DNA of 64,000 nt from a virus, in the IMG/VR virus record IMGVR_UViG_3300037452_000118, positions 1-64,000 of that record; one strand, written 5' to 3'. This document shows positions 57,815-64,000 of this stretch, piece by piece. The notes under the pieces were generated by a model. That model was not told the DNA's origin, did not search any database, and saw only the letters and a list, made by a program, of their open reading frames with translations. The translations under genes and the position numbers were made by a program. The stretch's first letter is position 1. Every line of letters begins with the position of its first letter.

Positions 57815-58014
57815 CGGTCGTCCTTCCATTTCGTCTCGTTCCAGGCGCTCGCCATGCAGGCTCCGACGACGACGCCGCCGACGAAACCGAGCTCGCCGAA
57901 GGAAAACCGCAGGACGAGGTAAGTCCCAGCGCCGGCGGCGAGCGCGGCGCACAGGCTGCAGGCCTGCCAGGTCCAGTAGTACGTCCGCGTCATCCTGAGA
58001 TCGGGCGGCGTCAT
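57811..58014 (-). CDS. Small two-segment membrane protein
   Basis: 67 residues from the ATG at 58014 (GAGGAAGC upstream): MTPPDLRMTRTYYWTWQACS, then hydrophobic CALAAGAGTYLVLRF-like and FVGGVVVGACMASAW stretches, likely two membrane helices. Both ends overlap neighbours by ATGA. Function unknown. Confidence 0.55.
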   Translation of the reverse strand: MTPPDLRMTRTYYWTWQACSLCAALAAGAGTYLVLRFSFGELGFVGGVVVGACMASAWNETKWKDDR

Positions 58015-58361
58015 TGCTTCCTCGGCCAAATGGTCGCGCCGCGCGCCGCCCCACGCGAAGGGTCTTTCTCCTTGAACCTGTCCTCGTCGCGCATGACCTT
58101 GGAGATCGCGGCGCGGAGGTCGCGCTGGTCGCGCCCCGTCGTGGCTTGGTAGGCCGCCGCGATGTGGTCGAGCAGGTCGGAGAGCAAGACGCCGGCGACC
58201 CTGGGGTCGTCCATGTTTTCGTTAATGTCGCCGAACGAGATCAGATAGCGGACACCGCCATCGTCGGTTTTGTACACGACGATGATCGGGTTGCGGATGA
58301 AGCCGGACGGATCGCCGCCGGGCGGGATCAGCGAATCGTCGTCTTGGATGCGGTCAGTCAT
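58011..58361 (-). CDS. DUF5076-like protein
   Basis: 116 residues. NPIIVVYKTDDGGVRYLISF, DDPRVAGVLLSDLLDHIAAA then a helical RDLRAAISKVMRDEDRF. This resembles the small DUF5076 family seen in alphaproteobacteria and their phages, as I recall it. The function is unknown. Both ends overlap by ATGA within the leftward operon. Confidence 0.6.
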   Translation of the reverse strand: MTDRIQDDDSLIPPGGDPSGFIRNPIIVVYKTDDGGVRYLISFGDINENMDDPRVAGVLLSDLLDHIAAAYQATTGRDQRDLRAAISKVMRDEDRFKEKDPSRGAARGATIWPRKQ

Positions 58362-58462
58362 GCGTCGGTCTCCTTTACGATCCCGGCCGCGGACGCCGTC
58401 TCGCCGCGCGAGACCGGGTCGACGATGGCCGCAGCGGCCGGGTACTCAACGGGGTCGGTCAT
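58358..58462 (-). CDS. Very small hypothetical protein
   Basis: 34 residues, MTDPVEYPAAAAIVDPVSRG then ETASAAGIVKETDA. Start and stop both overlap neighbours by ATGA, a strong sign that it is translated. No domain recognised. Confidence 0.45.
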   Translation of the reverse strand: MTDPVEYPAAAAIVDPVSRGETASAAGIVKETDA

Positions 58463-58605
58463 CGCTCTATCCAAGCGCGGCAGCGATTGAGGTCTATAAT
58501 CAGCGTTCCCGGCTTGCGTACTGGAAACATCAAGTCCAGGACGTCATCGATGGCGCAGACGACGGCGATCTGCGGCAAAACCAAAATCCACCTCAGTGTC
58601 ATCAT
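58459..58605 (-). CDS. Small hydrophobic protein
   Basis: 48 residues, MMTLRWILVLPQIAVVCAID then DVLDLMFPVRKPGTLII. One short hydrophobic segment at the N-terminus. CCGGAG precedes the start at a good distance. Overlaps both neighbours by ATGA. Function unknown. Confidence 0.5.
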   Translation of the reverse strand: MMTLRWILVLPQIAVVCAIDDVLDLMFPVRKPGTLIIDLNRCRAWIER

Positions 58606-58880
58606 CGGATTTTCTCCGGCGACTGCGCCTTCTTCTTGGCTTCGCGCTTCTTCCTGGCCTTCGCCGCCTCTTTGATCAGCCCGGGCACCAACTGCTCGAC
58701 TTCGTCGAAGGCGATCTTCCCCTCGTCGATGAAATGCAGAAGCGCCGCCGTCGGGACCGGGATCGGCAGGCCGTTGGCGTAGCCTTGCGATGTCCGCTTG
58801 CCGATGCCGAACGCGCGCCCGAAAGCCTCTTGCGAGAGTTTGAGTTTGGCGAGCAAGCTGCGATATTGGTCCTTCGTCAT
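58602..58880 (-). CDS. Helix-turn-helix protein
   Basis: 92 residues. MTKDQYRSLLAKLKLSQEAF, GRAFGIGKRTSQGYANG: the LKLSQEAFGRAFGIGKRT stretch is an Xre-like helix-turn-helix. The tail is Lys/Ala-rich (KEAAKARKKREAKKKA). It should bind DNA and may regulate this early-type operon, in which it is internal. GAGAGGA precedes the start. Confidence 0.68.
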   Translation of the reverse strand: MTKDQYRSLLAKLKLSQEAFGRAFGIGKRTSQGYANGLPIPVPTAALLHFIDEGKIAFDEVEQLVPGLIKEAAKARKKREAKKKAQSPEKIR

Positions 58881-58937
58881 CTTGTCCTCTCAGATGGGCG
58901 CGGAAACCGCGCTTTGTGCAACATCCGCGCCCCGGTG

Positions 58938-59276
58938 TCAAAACTCCTTGAACATCGGCCAGTCGTCCCAGTTCTCCTGGAGCGGGCCGAGCGCGCTCCA
59001 GACCCGCATGTAGGCCATGTGCAGTTTGTTGTCGGCGACGGAGCTCTTGAAGTTGGGGTAGGTGATCCGGTCGACCTCGCCCTTGAGCGCCTCGGCGATC
59101 GCGGACTTCTTGATCGCGGCGCGGTAGAGGTAGTCGGCCTTCGGGTCGCGCTTCACCTTCGCCTTCGGGAACACCTTCTCGATGTCGCCCTTGCGCCTGG
59201 CGCGCACCAGCAGCTCGTCGCGGGCGCAGTCCTTTGACACAATGGAGAGGAAGCAATCTGAAAGTAGCAGCCACAT
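58938..59276 (-). CDS. Conserved phage hypothetical protein
   Basis: 112 residues: MWLLLSDCFLSIVSKDCARD, LLVRARRKGDIEKVFPKAKV, DYLYRAAIKKSAIAEAL, NFKSSVADNKLHMAYMRVW. I recall a frequent phage family with the same S-x-V-D..LHxAYxxVW signature and no known function. It sits amid other unknown early-type genes. Confidence 0.65.
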   Translation of the reverse strand: MWLLLSDCFLSIVSKDCARDELLVRARRKGDIEKVFPKAKVKRDPKADYLYRAAIKKSAIAEALKGEVDRITYPNFKSSVADNKLHMAYMRVWSALGPLQENWDDWPMFKEF

Positions 59277-59282
59277 CGTGGT

Positions 59283-59576
59283 TTATTTCCTTTCCAACAT
59301 CGTCAGGCAGATCGAGTTGTGGCTATGCTCGCGTCCCCAGCGCTGCATCGCCCAGATCAGCGTATCGGCGTTGCCGCAGGCCTGCATCGCCCACCAAACC
59401 ATCCGCAAGGAAACGCTGGCGTCATCCCGGACGCTCATGGTGCTGCCGCCCTCGTCCGGCGCCCACTCGACCTTCGCCAGAAATGACATGCCATTGGCGT
59501 CGCATTTGCTGGCGAGCTCCATCAGCGTCGGCGCGATCTCGCGGTCGTAGAAAGCCTCGCGTTCTTTCTCGTCCAT
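59283..59576 (-). CDS. Conserved phage hypothetical protein
   Basis: 97 residues. EREAFYDREIAPTLMELASK, GMSFLAKVEWAPDEG, then a helical AMQACGNADTLIWAMQRWGREH. A family of similar small proteins occurs in many phage early regions as I recall. Role unknown. It is six bases from the next gene in the operon. Confidence 0.6.
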   Translation of the reverse strand: MDEKEREAFYDREIAPTLMELASKCDANGMSFLAKVEWAPDEGGSTMSVRDDASVSLRMVWWAMQACGNADTLIWAMQRWGREHSHNSICLTMLERK

Positions 59577-59579
59577 CCC

Positions 59580-59855
59580 TCAGTCCTCCCTCTTTTCCCA
59601 ACGCCACTTCTTGACGGACGAGAACGTCACGCGCACGCGAAACCGCGCCGGCACGCTGTTGTAGATGGCGTCCTTGACCGCTTGCTTCGTAGAGGCGGAC
59701 AGCCGGCGAGAAGTCGAGATGTCCCAACGGAAATCCCAAAATTCGAGGTAGTTCTCCCGAACCAGCCAATCGTCGCACTCCTCCGCGAGAAACTCGCATA
59801 TCATCTTCATCGCCTTCGTGAGGCTCGCATGGATCGGAAGTTGAGCGTGCGGCAT
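59580..59855 (-). CDS. Small hypothetical protein
   Basis: 91 residues: LTKAMKMICEFLAEECDDWL, LEFWDFRWDISTSRRLSAST and a basic C-terminus (VKKWRWEKRED). The strand-helix mix gives no recognised domain. Start overlaps the previous gene's stop (ATG at 59855). Confidence 0.5.
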   Translation of the reverse strand: MPHAQLPIHASLTKAMKMICEFLAEECDDWLVRENYLEFWDFRWDISTSRRLSASTKQAVKDAIYNSVPARFRVRVTFSSVKKWRWEKRED

Positions 59856-60238
59856 CAGTATTCGCTCGGCAGAAGGATCACGTTGTCGGTGCAGTACAGC
59901 TTGACCTCCGGCAGCGGGAAGTCAGTGAACTCGATGTGCTTGCTGGCGACGACGTTTCCGTTGCCGTCGTCGCAGCTCAGCGTCGCCCCGTTTCCAGTCT
60001 TGCCAATCGCCGCATCGTCGCGAAGGAGCGTCCAGACCTGGAACTCCTCGGCGGCGACCTTCTTGTCGAACTTCTGCGCCAGCGCGATCTCGTCCAGGAG
60101 CCAATAGGCGCCGCCGGCATCGGCGACGTGCTTCGCCCCGTCGGTGAACGTGATCTTCGGCACCAAGCCGTGCTGGTACCATTGCTCGCTGCCGGTGAAC
60201 TGCCGCAACTCCGCTTCGTTCAAGGTCATCGTCGTCAT
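59855..60238 (-). CDS. DUF6876-like protein
   Basis: 127 residues. LNEAELRQFTGSEQWYQHGL, FTDGAKHVADAGGAYWLLDE and, at the end, FTDFPLPEVKLYCTDNVILL. This matches the DUF6876 family pattern as I recall it (FTGTExxYxH ... DGxxxxAxxGGAYWLxDxI ... LLPSEY), small proteins of phages and Proteobacteria with unknown function. It starts at 60238 or nine bases further in. Confidence 0.72.
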   Translation of the reverse strand: MTTMTLNEAELRQFTGSEQWYQHGLVPKITFTDGAKHVADAGGAYWLLDEIALAQKFDKKVAAEEFQVWTLLRDDAAIGKTGNGATLSCDDGNGNVVASKHIEFTDFPLPEVKLYCTDNVILLPSEY

Positions 60239-60260
60239 CGTTTTCTCTCCCCTCTTTGTT

Positions 60261-60515
60261 TCAATCCAACCCGGCGACGTGCTCGCCGATCTCGCGCAGC
60301 TCGGCCAGGACGGCCTCGAGCTTCTGCAGGCGCGCCCAATGCTCGGTCGTCGCGGCCGTCCCGGCGCCGGGGACGAGGTAGTAGTCCCGCAGGTTCGGCC
60401 CGTTCTTCTGGCAGACCTCGATGGCGTGCCGCACCGCGTTGACGCAGTCGATGTAGCCCTCGAGCAGCGCCTCGCGCGAGGTGCCGTTGAGGTGGACCGT
60501 CGGGAAGGTCGTCAT
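60261..60515 (-). CDS. Small conserved helical phage protein
   Basis: 84 residues: MTTFPTVHLNGTSREALLEG, YIDCVNAVRHAIEVCQKNGP, NLRDYYLVPGAG, then EHWARLQKLEAVLAELREIG. The DYYxxPG and EHxxRxxxLxxVxxELxxI features recall a common phage family with unknown function. Its start overlaps the upstream gene's stop. Confidence 0.62.
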   Translation of the reverse strand: MTTFPTVHLNGTSREALLEGYIDCVNAVRHAIEVCQKNGPNLRDYYLVPGAGTAATTEHWARLQKLEAVLAELREIGEHVAGLD

Positions 60516-60733
60516 AGCCCGATCCTCATCATGAGCTCTTCGGCGCCGTAGACGGCGTTCTCGCCGCAGCCTTCGCACTTGTACTTGCGGGCGTCGGGCT
60601 CGCAGCAGCCGTTCTCCAGCCCACAGGCGAGACAGATGCCGGGGTTGTCGAGCGAGGTCATCTGCCGCTCGCAGGCCTCCATGATCACCTCCTCGGTGAC
60701 CTTGGGGTTCACGTTTATTCCGTCGATCTTCAT
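60512..60733 (-). CDS. Small zinc-binding protein
   Basis: 73 residues. CLACGLENGCCEPDARKYKC and CEGCGE supply six or seven cysteines, likely a zinc ribbon of the DUF-type seen in small phage proteins (GICLACGxExxGCEPDAxxYxCE, an arrangement I recall). It ends with MRIGL. Overlaps both neighbours by ATGA. Confidence 0.65.
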   Translation of the reverse strand: MKIDGINVNPKVTEEVIMEACERQMTSLDNPGICLACGLENGCCEPDARKYKCEGCGENAVYGAEELMMRIGL

Positions 60734-60915
60734 TTTCTCAACCCCGCTTGCTGGATGATGGACAGCCCGATCAGCATCGCCTCGTCGGCCGCCTTGTGCT
60801 CCCCGCGCTGCGTCTTGCGCTGGAACGAGGACTCGACGGCGTGGACGACGTGAATCCAGTCGGCGATGGGTAGCGCGACGGCGACTATCGGCGATTTGAC
60901 CTTGGTGTCGCTCAC
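60730..60915 (-). CDS. Small hypothetical protein
   Basis: 61 residues from GTG 60915: VSDTKVKSPIVAVALPIADW then VVHAVESSFQRKTQRGEHKA. The GTG overlaps the upstream stop (GTGA), which fixes the start; longer readings enter the previous gene. No domain recognised. Confidence 0.5.
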   Translation of the reverse strand: MSDTKVKSPIVAVALPIADWIHVVHAVESSFQRKTQRGEHKAADEAMLIGLSIIQQAGLRK

Positions 60916-61250
60916 TGCTCGCCCCCGATGAACTTTTGCCGCGCGATCTCCCATGCCTCGTTCCAGAGGGCAGTATCGGCGTCTGATCCGAAGTCCAATG
61001 GGCGGCCGACGACATCCGTGAAGGCCTCGTCCATCGCCATGTTCGCGTCGCAGAAATCGTGCGAGGCGCAGCAGCCCTCGGCATAGGCTGAGGTTTGGTT
61101 GCGCTTCCGCATCTCGGCGAACTCGCCGGGGGAAAGCCACCGCCGCAGCACCGCCGCGAACTTCTCGGCGATCTGCGCCGGGCGCTCGTCGCCCTCGGCA
61201 TAGGCGACGTAGTTCTCTGCGGCGCTTTCAAAGCCTTTGATGATTGCCAT
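60912..61250 (-). CDS. Conserved hypothetical protein
   Basis: 112 residues: ENYVAYAEGDERPAQIAEKF, RRWLSPGEFAEMRKRN, CCASHDFCDANMAMDEAF and a C-terminal ALWNEAWEIARQKF. Similar proteins occur in phages beside early-type genes, as I recall. GGAG lies at normal distance before 61250. Function unknown. Confidence 0.6.
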   Translation of the reverse strand: MAIIKGFESAAENYVAYAEGDERPAQIAEKFAAVLRRWLSPGEFAEMRKRNQTSAYAEGCCASHDFCDANMAMDEAFTDVVGRPLDFGSDADTALWNEAWEIARQKFIGGEQ

Positions 61251-61254
61251 CGTT

Positions 61255-61500
61255 TCAAGTCTCCGCTCGATTGTCATAGAGAAGGACGGTTTGCGAGGTC
61301 CAGTCCTTCGCCGATCCGGCCCAGACCCGGCCGTTATAGCTGATATGGCCGATGACCTTGCCGTCCTGAAACAAGGCGGCGGCCGAGAGCCGGGAGGCGC
61401 CGAGACCGAGGCCGTCGCGGACGTTGGAGTAGGTCTCCGAGCATTCCTTGATCGTCGCGCACTCGAAGGCCATCCGGTTGACGCGGAACTTGTAGGCCAT
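61255..61500 (-). CDS. Small hypothetical protein heading the leftward operon
   Basis: 81 residues: MAYKFRVNRMAFECATIKEC, LGASRLSAAALFQDGKVIGH, SYNGRVWAG. The KVIGxISYNGRVW segment suggests a small beta-rich fold. It is first downstream of the divergent control region, with AAGAGGAAGGGG as ribosome site. Function unknown. Confidence 0.55.
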   Translation of the reverse strand: MAYKFRVNRMAFECATIKECSETYSNVRDGLGLGASRLSAAALFQDGKVIGHISYNGRVWAGSAKDWTSQTVLLYDNRAET

Positions 61501-61551
61501 TGATCTTTTCCCCTTCCTCTTATGCTCTCAATATGCGCATTTTCCGCGCCT

Positions 61552-61649
61552 TACGCAATATCCGCGCTTACGGCGGAACGGTGTGCCTGGCACGCGCCCC
61601 CGGCATAGCCCCCGGAGGGCGCGGGTATTGCGTACGCGGATATTGCGCA
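61552..61649. promoter_or_regulatory. Large imperfect palindrome with GCGGRTATTGCGYA iterons in the divergent control region
   Basis: The gap 61501-61786 separates divergent operons. TACGCAATATCCGCGC (61552-61567) pairs with GCGCGGGTATTGCGTA (61619-61634) over 16 bases with one G-T wobble. CGCGCCC (61594-61600) and GGGCGCG (61617-61623) form an inner helix sharing part of the right arm. Immediately right, GCGGATATTGCGCA (61636-61649) repeats the same half-site, giving three copies in two orientations. GTGCC-T-GGCAC (61583-61593) is a further small palindrome. This suits operators for a dimeric repressor or a replication origin. No clear promoter boxes stand out. Confidence 0.65.
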
Positions 61650-61786
61650 TATATCAGTATCGAAGGGAAAAGGAGGGGAAAAGCCGCGCAGTAAGGCCAA
61701 TCCGTTGCCCCCGGTCAAAAAGCGGACACCGCAAGTAGACCGTGGAGGGCAGCGAGCGCGGCGGCCCCCTCCCTGAAGGAGCAAGC

Positions 61787-62143
61787 ATGACACTGCCAAC
61801 AGTCGAGAAAAACACGGTCCTCGTGATCCGCACCGATGGAAGGGAGGAGATCGTCAAAGGCAAGCCGAAGGTCGCGGCGATGCACGCGATGATCGGGGCC
61901 GAAAGCCTGGACTTCGTCCGCATCGGAAAACTCGTGCCGAGCGACCTGACGATGGCAGTCGACGACTTCGGCTGGGAGACGGAGCGGATCGAGACGCCGG
62001 GCAAGGTCGAGCTGCGCCCGGTCCGGGCGCGGAAGCCGATCAACGCCAAGGCGACCGCGCTCTACCTCGCGGTCTGCCGCCCCGGCACGACGCATCAGAT
62101 CGCCGGCGACGTCGCGGTTTTTCACGACGAGGACATCGGATAA
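61787..62143 (+). CDS. Conserved phage hypothetical protein
   Basis: 118 residues with a good ribosome site (AAGGAG). Landmarks: VEKNTVLVIRTDGREEIVKG, RIGKLVPSDLTMAVDDFGWE, RARKPINAKATALYLAVCRP, GTTHQIAGDVAVFHDEDIG. I recall the latter part (NAKATALYLxxCxPGTxHxIxGDVAxVxD) as a common phage and alphaproteobacterial family of unknown role. It opens the rightward operon across from the leftward one. Confidence 0.68.
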   Translation: MTLPTVEKNTVLVIRTDGREEIVKGKPKVAAMHAMIGAESLDFVRIGKLVPSDLTMAVDDFGWETERIETPGKVELRPVRARKPINAKATALYLAVCRPGTTHQIAGDVAVFHDEDIG

Positions 62144-62182
62144 CGGTAGACTTTCGGCGCCGGGGCGGCCACATATCGCGGC

Positions 62183-62533
62183 ATGGCCCCTCAACGTCAC
62201 CAGCCAGCAGAAGATCGCCGCGCAATGGCGCGCCGCCTGGGCGCGACGAAGCATACATTCATCGCGTGGCTGTCTTACCAGCGAGGAGCGGCCTACGTAT
62301 TGGCCGCTCGATTGGAGTACCACGGCCATGAACCAGGATTACATTGCCATGCGTCGTGCGGCGACCTGGATGAGCTTCCTGCCGGAGTCGTGAAGCCCTT
62401 CGGCACCCGACGTGTGCCACAATACGGCACGTTTCACAGGCGAGTAACCTACGAAATGACAGAATCGTCAGCGCTCAGTTTGTCATTCGAATTTTTTGGG
62501 GTAAATGCGCCGCCAGAAGGTGCGATGATATGA
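62183..62533 (+). CDS. Hypothetical protein
   Basis: 116 residues: RRLGATKHTFIAWLSYQRGA, AARLEYHGHEPGLHCHASCG and a C-terminal TESSALSLSFEFFGVNAPPE. Cys and His in HCHASC could bind metal. Overlaps the next gene by ATGA. AT-richer than most of the window. Function unknown. Confidence 0.5.
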   Translation: MAPQRHQPAEDRRAMARRLGATKHTFIAWLSYQRGAAYVLAARLEYHGHEPGLHCHASCGDLDELPAGVVKPFGTRRVPQYGTFHRRVTYEMTESSALSLSFEFFGVNAPPEGAMI

Positions 62534-63315
62534 ACAAGGAGCAGCTTTGCCACGCTTTCTGCAATGATCTCAAGGTCCAGCAGGTCCCTGCCGGACTCGC
62601 CGTCACAACTGCGTTCGCCGCTGCTGACGGCGATCATATTGGCTTTTACATAATCAACGAGGGTGGCCTGTTCCGCATTGAAGACGATGGCGCCACCCTT
62701 CCATATTTGGAAGCCAGCGGCGTTGATTTTCGTTCCGGTACGCGAGGCGAGGCCCTAAGCGAACTGCTTGGGGAATATGGCGTTCATATCGATGAGACGA
62801 CACAAGAGTTTTATATCGCGCAGTTGAACGAGGAAGAGGTTCCTGCGGCGGCGCTCAAGTTCGTCGCATTTTCATTGCGTGTCCGAGACTTCATGTTGAT
62901 GACGGAGTTTCGTGTTGCCACGACATTCCGTGAGGATGCCGCCAAGCTGCTTAAGGAGGCGGTGAGCGGGAAGGCTCGTTTCGAGGAAAACCAAAAGATC
63001 AGCGACAACCTTGCGGACTTTCCTGCAGATTTCGTCCTTCGCGCTCCTCATCGTCCTCCGGTTGGAGTATATCTTGGCATCTCGGATAACCGTATCCTAG
63101 AGGCGCTTTTCATGCACATGCGAGCGCTGCACGAAGTACATGAACCCGTTCAGATCATTGCGTTGCTTGAACGTGGTCGTGGGATCAGCGCGAAGGTAAG
63201 ACAACAAGCAATGAATCGCTTAGACGCAGTGACTGAATTTAGAGGCGATGAAATCGCAGCGGTTCAGCGCATTGCGCGTGCGGCTCTTGGAGAGGCTCCC
63301 CGTGTTGCCCATTGA
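62530..63315 (+). CDS. DUF1828/DUF1829-like protein
   Basis: 261 residues. N-terminal DUF1828-like features are YIINEGGLFRIEDDGATLPY then VDFRSGTRGEALSEL and FYIAQLNEEEVPAAALKFVA. A C-terminal DUF1829-like half follows (FVLRAPHRPPVGVYLGIS, LFMHMRALHEVHEPVQI). Proteins of this family occur in mobile elements and defence-type loci with small partners. The gene overlaps the small gene at 63302. Its base composition is clearly lower in GC than the phage core, so it may be a recent acquisition. Function unknown. Confidence 0.7.
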   Translation: MNKEQLCHAFCNDLKVQQVPAGLAVTTAFAAADGDHIGFYIINEGGLFRIEDDGATLPYLEASGVDFRSGTRGEALSELLGEYGVHIDETTQEFYIAQLNEEEVPAAALKFVAFSLRVRDFMLMTEFRVATTFREDAAKLLKEAVSGKARFEENQKISDNLADFPADFVLRAPHRPPVGVYLGISDNRILEALFMHMRALHEVHEPVQIIALLERGRGISAKVRQQAMNRLDAVTEFRGDEIAAVQRIARAALGEAPRVAH

Positions 63316-63478
63316 TCCCAAAGCAAACCCAGAAGTCGAATTGCGCCCTGACGCTTGGCAACGATTCGAACGCGCCGTTGATGTTGTGGCTAAGTCGCCG
63401 CCGCAACATAAGACGAAGATTGACAAAATACGTGGCAAGCGGAAAGTAACGAAACTAAAGGCATCACCCAAGCGTTGA
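63302..63478 (+). CDS. Small partner of the DUF1828-like gene
   Basis: 58 residues from GTG 63302 with GGAGAGG upstream, overlapping the DUF1828-like end by 14 bases. RPDAWQRFERAVDVVAKSPP then a Lys-rich tail. It resembles small antitoxin-like proteins (RPDxWxRFExAV) that I recall in phages and plasmids. A toxin-antitoxin or accessory pair with the upstream gene is possible but unproved. Confidence 0.55.
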   Translation: MLPIDPKANPEVELRPDAWQRFERAVDVVAKSPPQHKTKIDKIRGKRKVTKLKASPKR

Positions 63479-63562
63479 AATCTGAAGCCCACTCTTTCGG
63501 AGGCCCGTTTCATGGAACGCCCAGACCGACAAAATTCATGTGGCCTGCTCACATCAGACGGA

Positions 63563-64000
63563 TCAGCCTATTTCCCCAATCTCGTGAATAATTCCGGCTT
63601 TCAATGCAGCATCTGGGTCGATCGTGCCGGGGTTGCGAAAGTAGGTTTCAACGTCCTTGGCAGAGAGATTAGTGCGCTCGACAATAATGTCGGTCATAAT
63701 CTTCTCGCCAATCTTCAGCGTCTCTAGCGCATCTTCATAGACAACGCGGTGTGAGGTTCCTTGGAGCGGATAGAATGTTCCGTGGTGGCGGAAATAACTG
63801 TGCTTGCAAGCTCGTCGTTTTTCACCCGCTAAAAATATAATATTTGCGCCCGATGTCACCTCACCGATGTTGTGAGTGGTAACCGGAATTTTTATTGAGC
63901 GCAGAATATTATAGATCGCTATAGATGCTCCAATATCACCTCCAAGGCTGCTGATCGGAATAATTAGTTCCGTGATAGCTTTTGACGGGTCAGCCTGCGG
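63563..64000 (-). CDS. Partial: ClpP-like serine protease
   Basis: The frame is open to the right edge, so only the C-terminal 145 residues are visible. PISSLGGDIGASIAIYNILR corresponds to the ClpP substrate-channel strand (SxGGxxxxG). EVTSGANIIFLAGEKRRACK carries the putative catalytic Ser in TSGA, and HSYFRHHGTF the His. The last part, DIIVERTNLSAKDVETYFRN, is helical and includes the aspartate region. This is the S14 protease fold. Phage copies can be head maturation proteases, but the AT-rich DNA and convergent position next to a DUF1828-like gene make a mobile or host-derived protease equally likely. Confidence 0.72.
   Translation of the reverse strand, partial: PQADPSKAITELIIPISSLGGDIGASIAIYNILRSIKIPVTTHNIGEVTSGANIIFLAGEKRRACKHSYFRHHGTFYPLQGTSHRVVYEDALETLKIGEKIMTDIIVERTNLSAKDVETYFRNPGTIDPDAALKAGIIHEIGEIG

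Noticed and set aside
63512-63727. 71-codon plus-strand frame near the right end
   Set aside because: It is antisense to the ClpP-like C-terminus, which has clear family motifs. The plus product shows none.

Overview
The window reads as part of the genome of a tailed dsDNA bacteriophage, or a prophage or metagenomic phage contig. The base composition is GC-rich throughout. A large terminase subunit and a portal sit beside DNA methyltransferases, a gp4-type primase/helicase and dozens of short, tightly overlapping genes (ATGA, GTGA and TGATG junctions). Several small families (DUF5076-, DUF6876-, DUF6197- and DUF1376-like, assigned from memory) suggest an alphaproteobacterial host, perhaps Hyphomicrobiales; this is inference only. 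No integrase, capsid, tail or lysis genes were recognised here.

Layout. 0-14.8 kb (+): replication and DNA-modification genes. These include a DUF559-type nuclease, a DUF1376-like protein, a separate primase zinc ribbon, a TOPRIM-DnaB helicase interrupted by an intein, four DNA methyltransferases, a PP-loop (PAPS-reductase-like) enzyme and a ParB-like protein. 14.85-16.8 kb (-): a small block with a uracil-DNA-glycosylase-like protein and a histone H1-like Lys/Ala protein. 17-42.9 kb (+): a large accessory region. It holds four radical SAM enzymes, a split thiamine-diphosphate enzyme, a DegT-fold enzyme whose PLP lysine is replaced by His, two sugar-nucleotide SDRs, an ATP-grasp protein, a UDP-galactopyranose-mutase-like enzyme, a SET-cupin fusion, a glycosyltransferase and three mutually similar proteins of a WG(D/H)-type family. 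Together they look like a phage-encoded pathway for an unusual, possibly branched deoxy-sugar or glycan. The same region holds a strictly phased pentameric repeat tract (35.2-36.06 kb, with a second block at 36.6 kb) and a stem-closed structured RNA candidate (38.64-38.82 kb).

44.2-56.2 kb (+): a strong terminator, then packaging genes (small and large terminase) and a 2407-residue portal polyprotein. The polyprotein carries a kinase-like, a NUDIX-like, an Acb1-like 2H phosphoesterase and a C-terminal ADP-ribosyltransferase domain, with KHPR-type linkers between modules. 56.1-61.5 kb (-): a leftward operon of about 18 small early-type genes. It starts from a divergent control region (61.5-61.79 kb) with a large imperfect palindrome and iterons. 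61.8-64 kb: rightward small genes, a DUF1828-like gene with a small partner, and the end of a ClpP-like protease gene entering from the right edge. This last stretch is visibly less GC-rich.

Two genes are broken. One (1217-2327) has an internal segment of about 130 bp inverted between short palindromes; the other (27450-27878) has an in-frame TGA. The intein and two HNH endonuclease genes show invasion by selfish elements.
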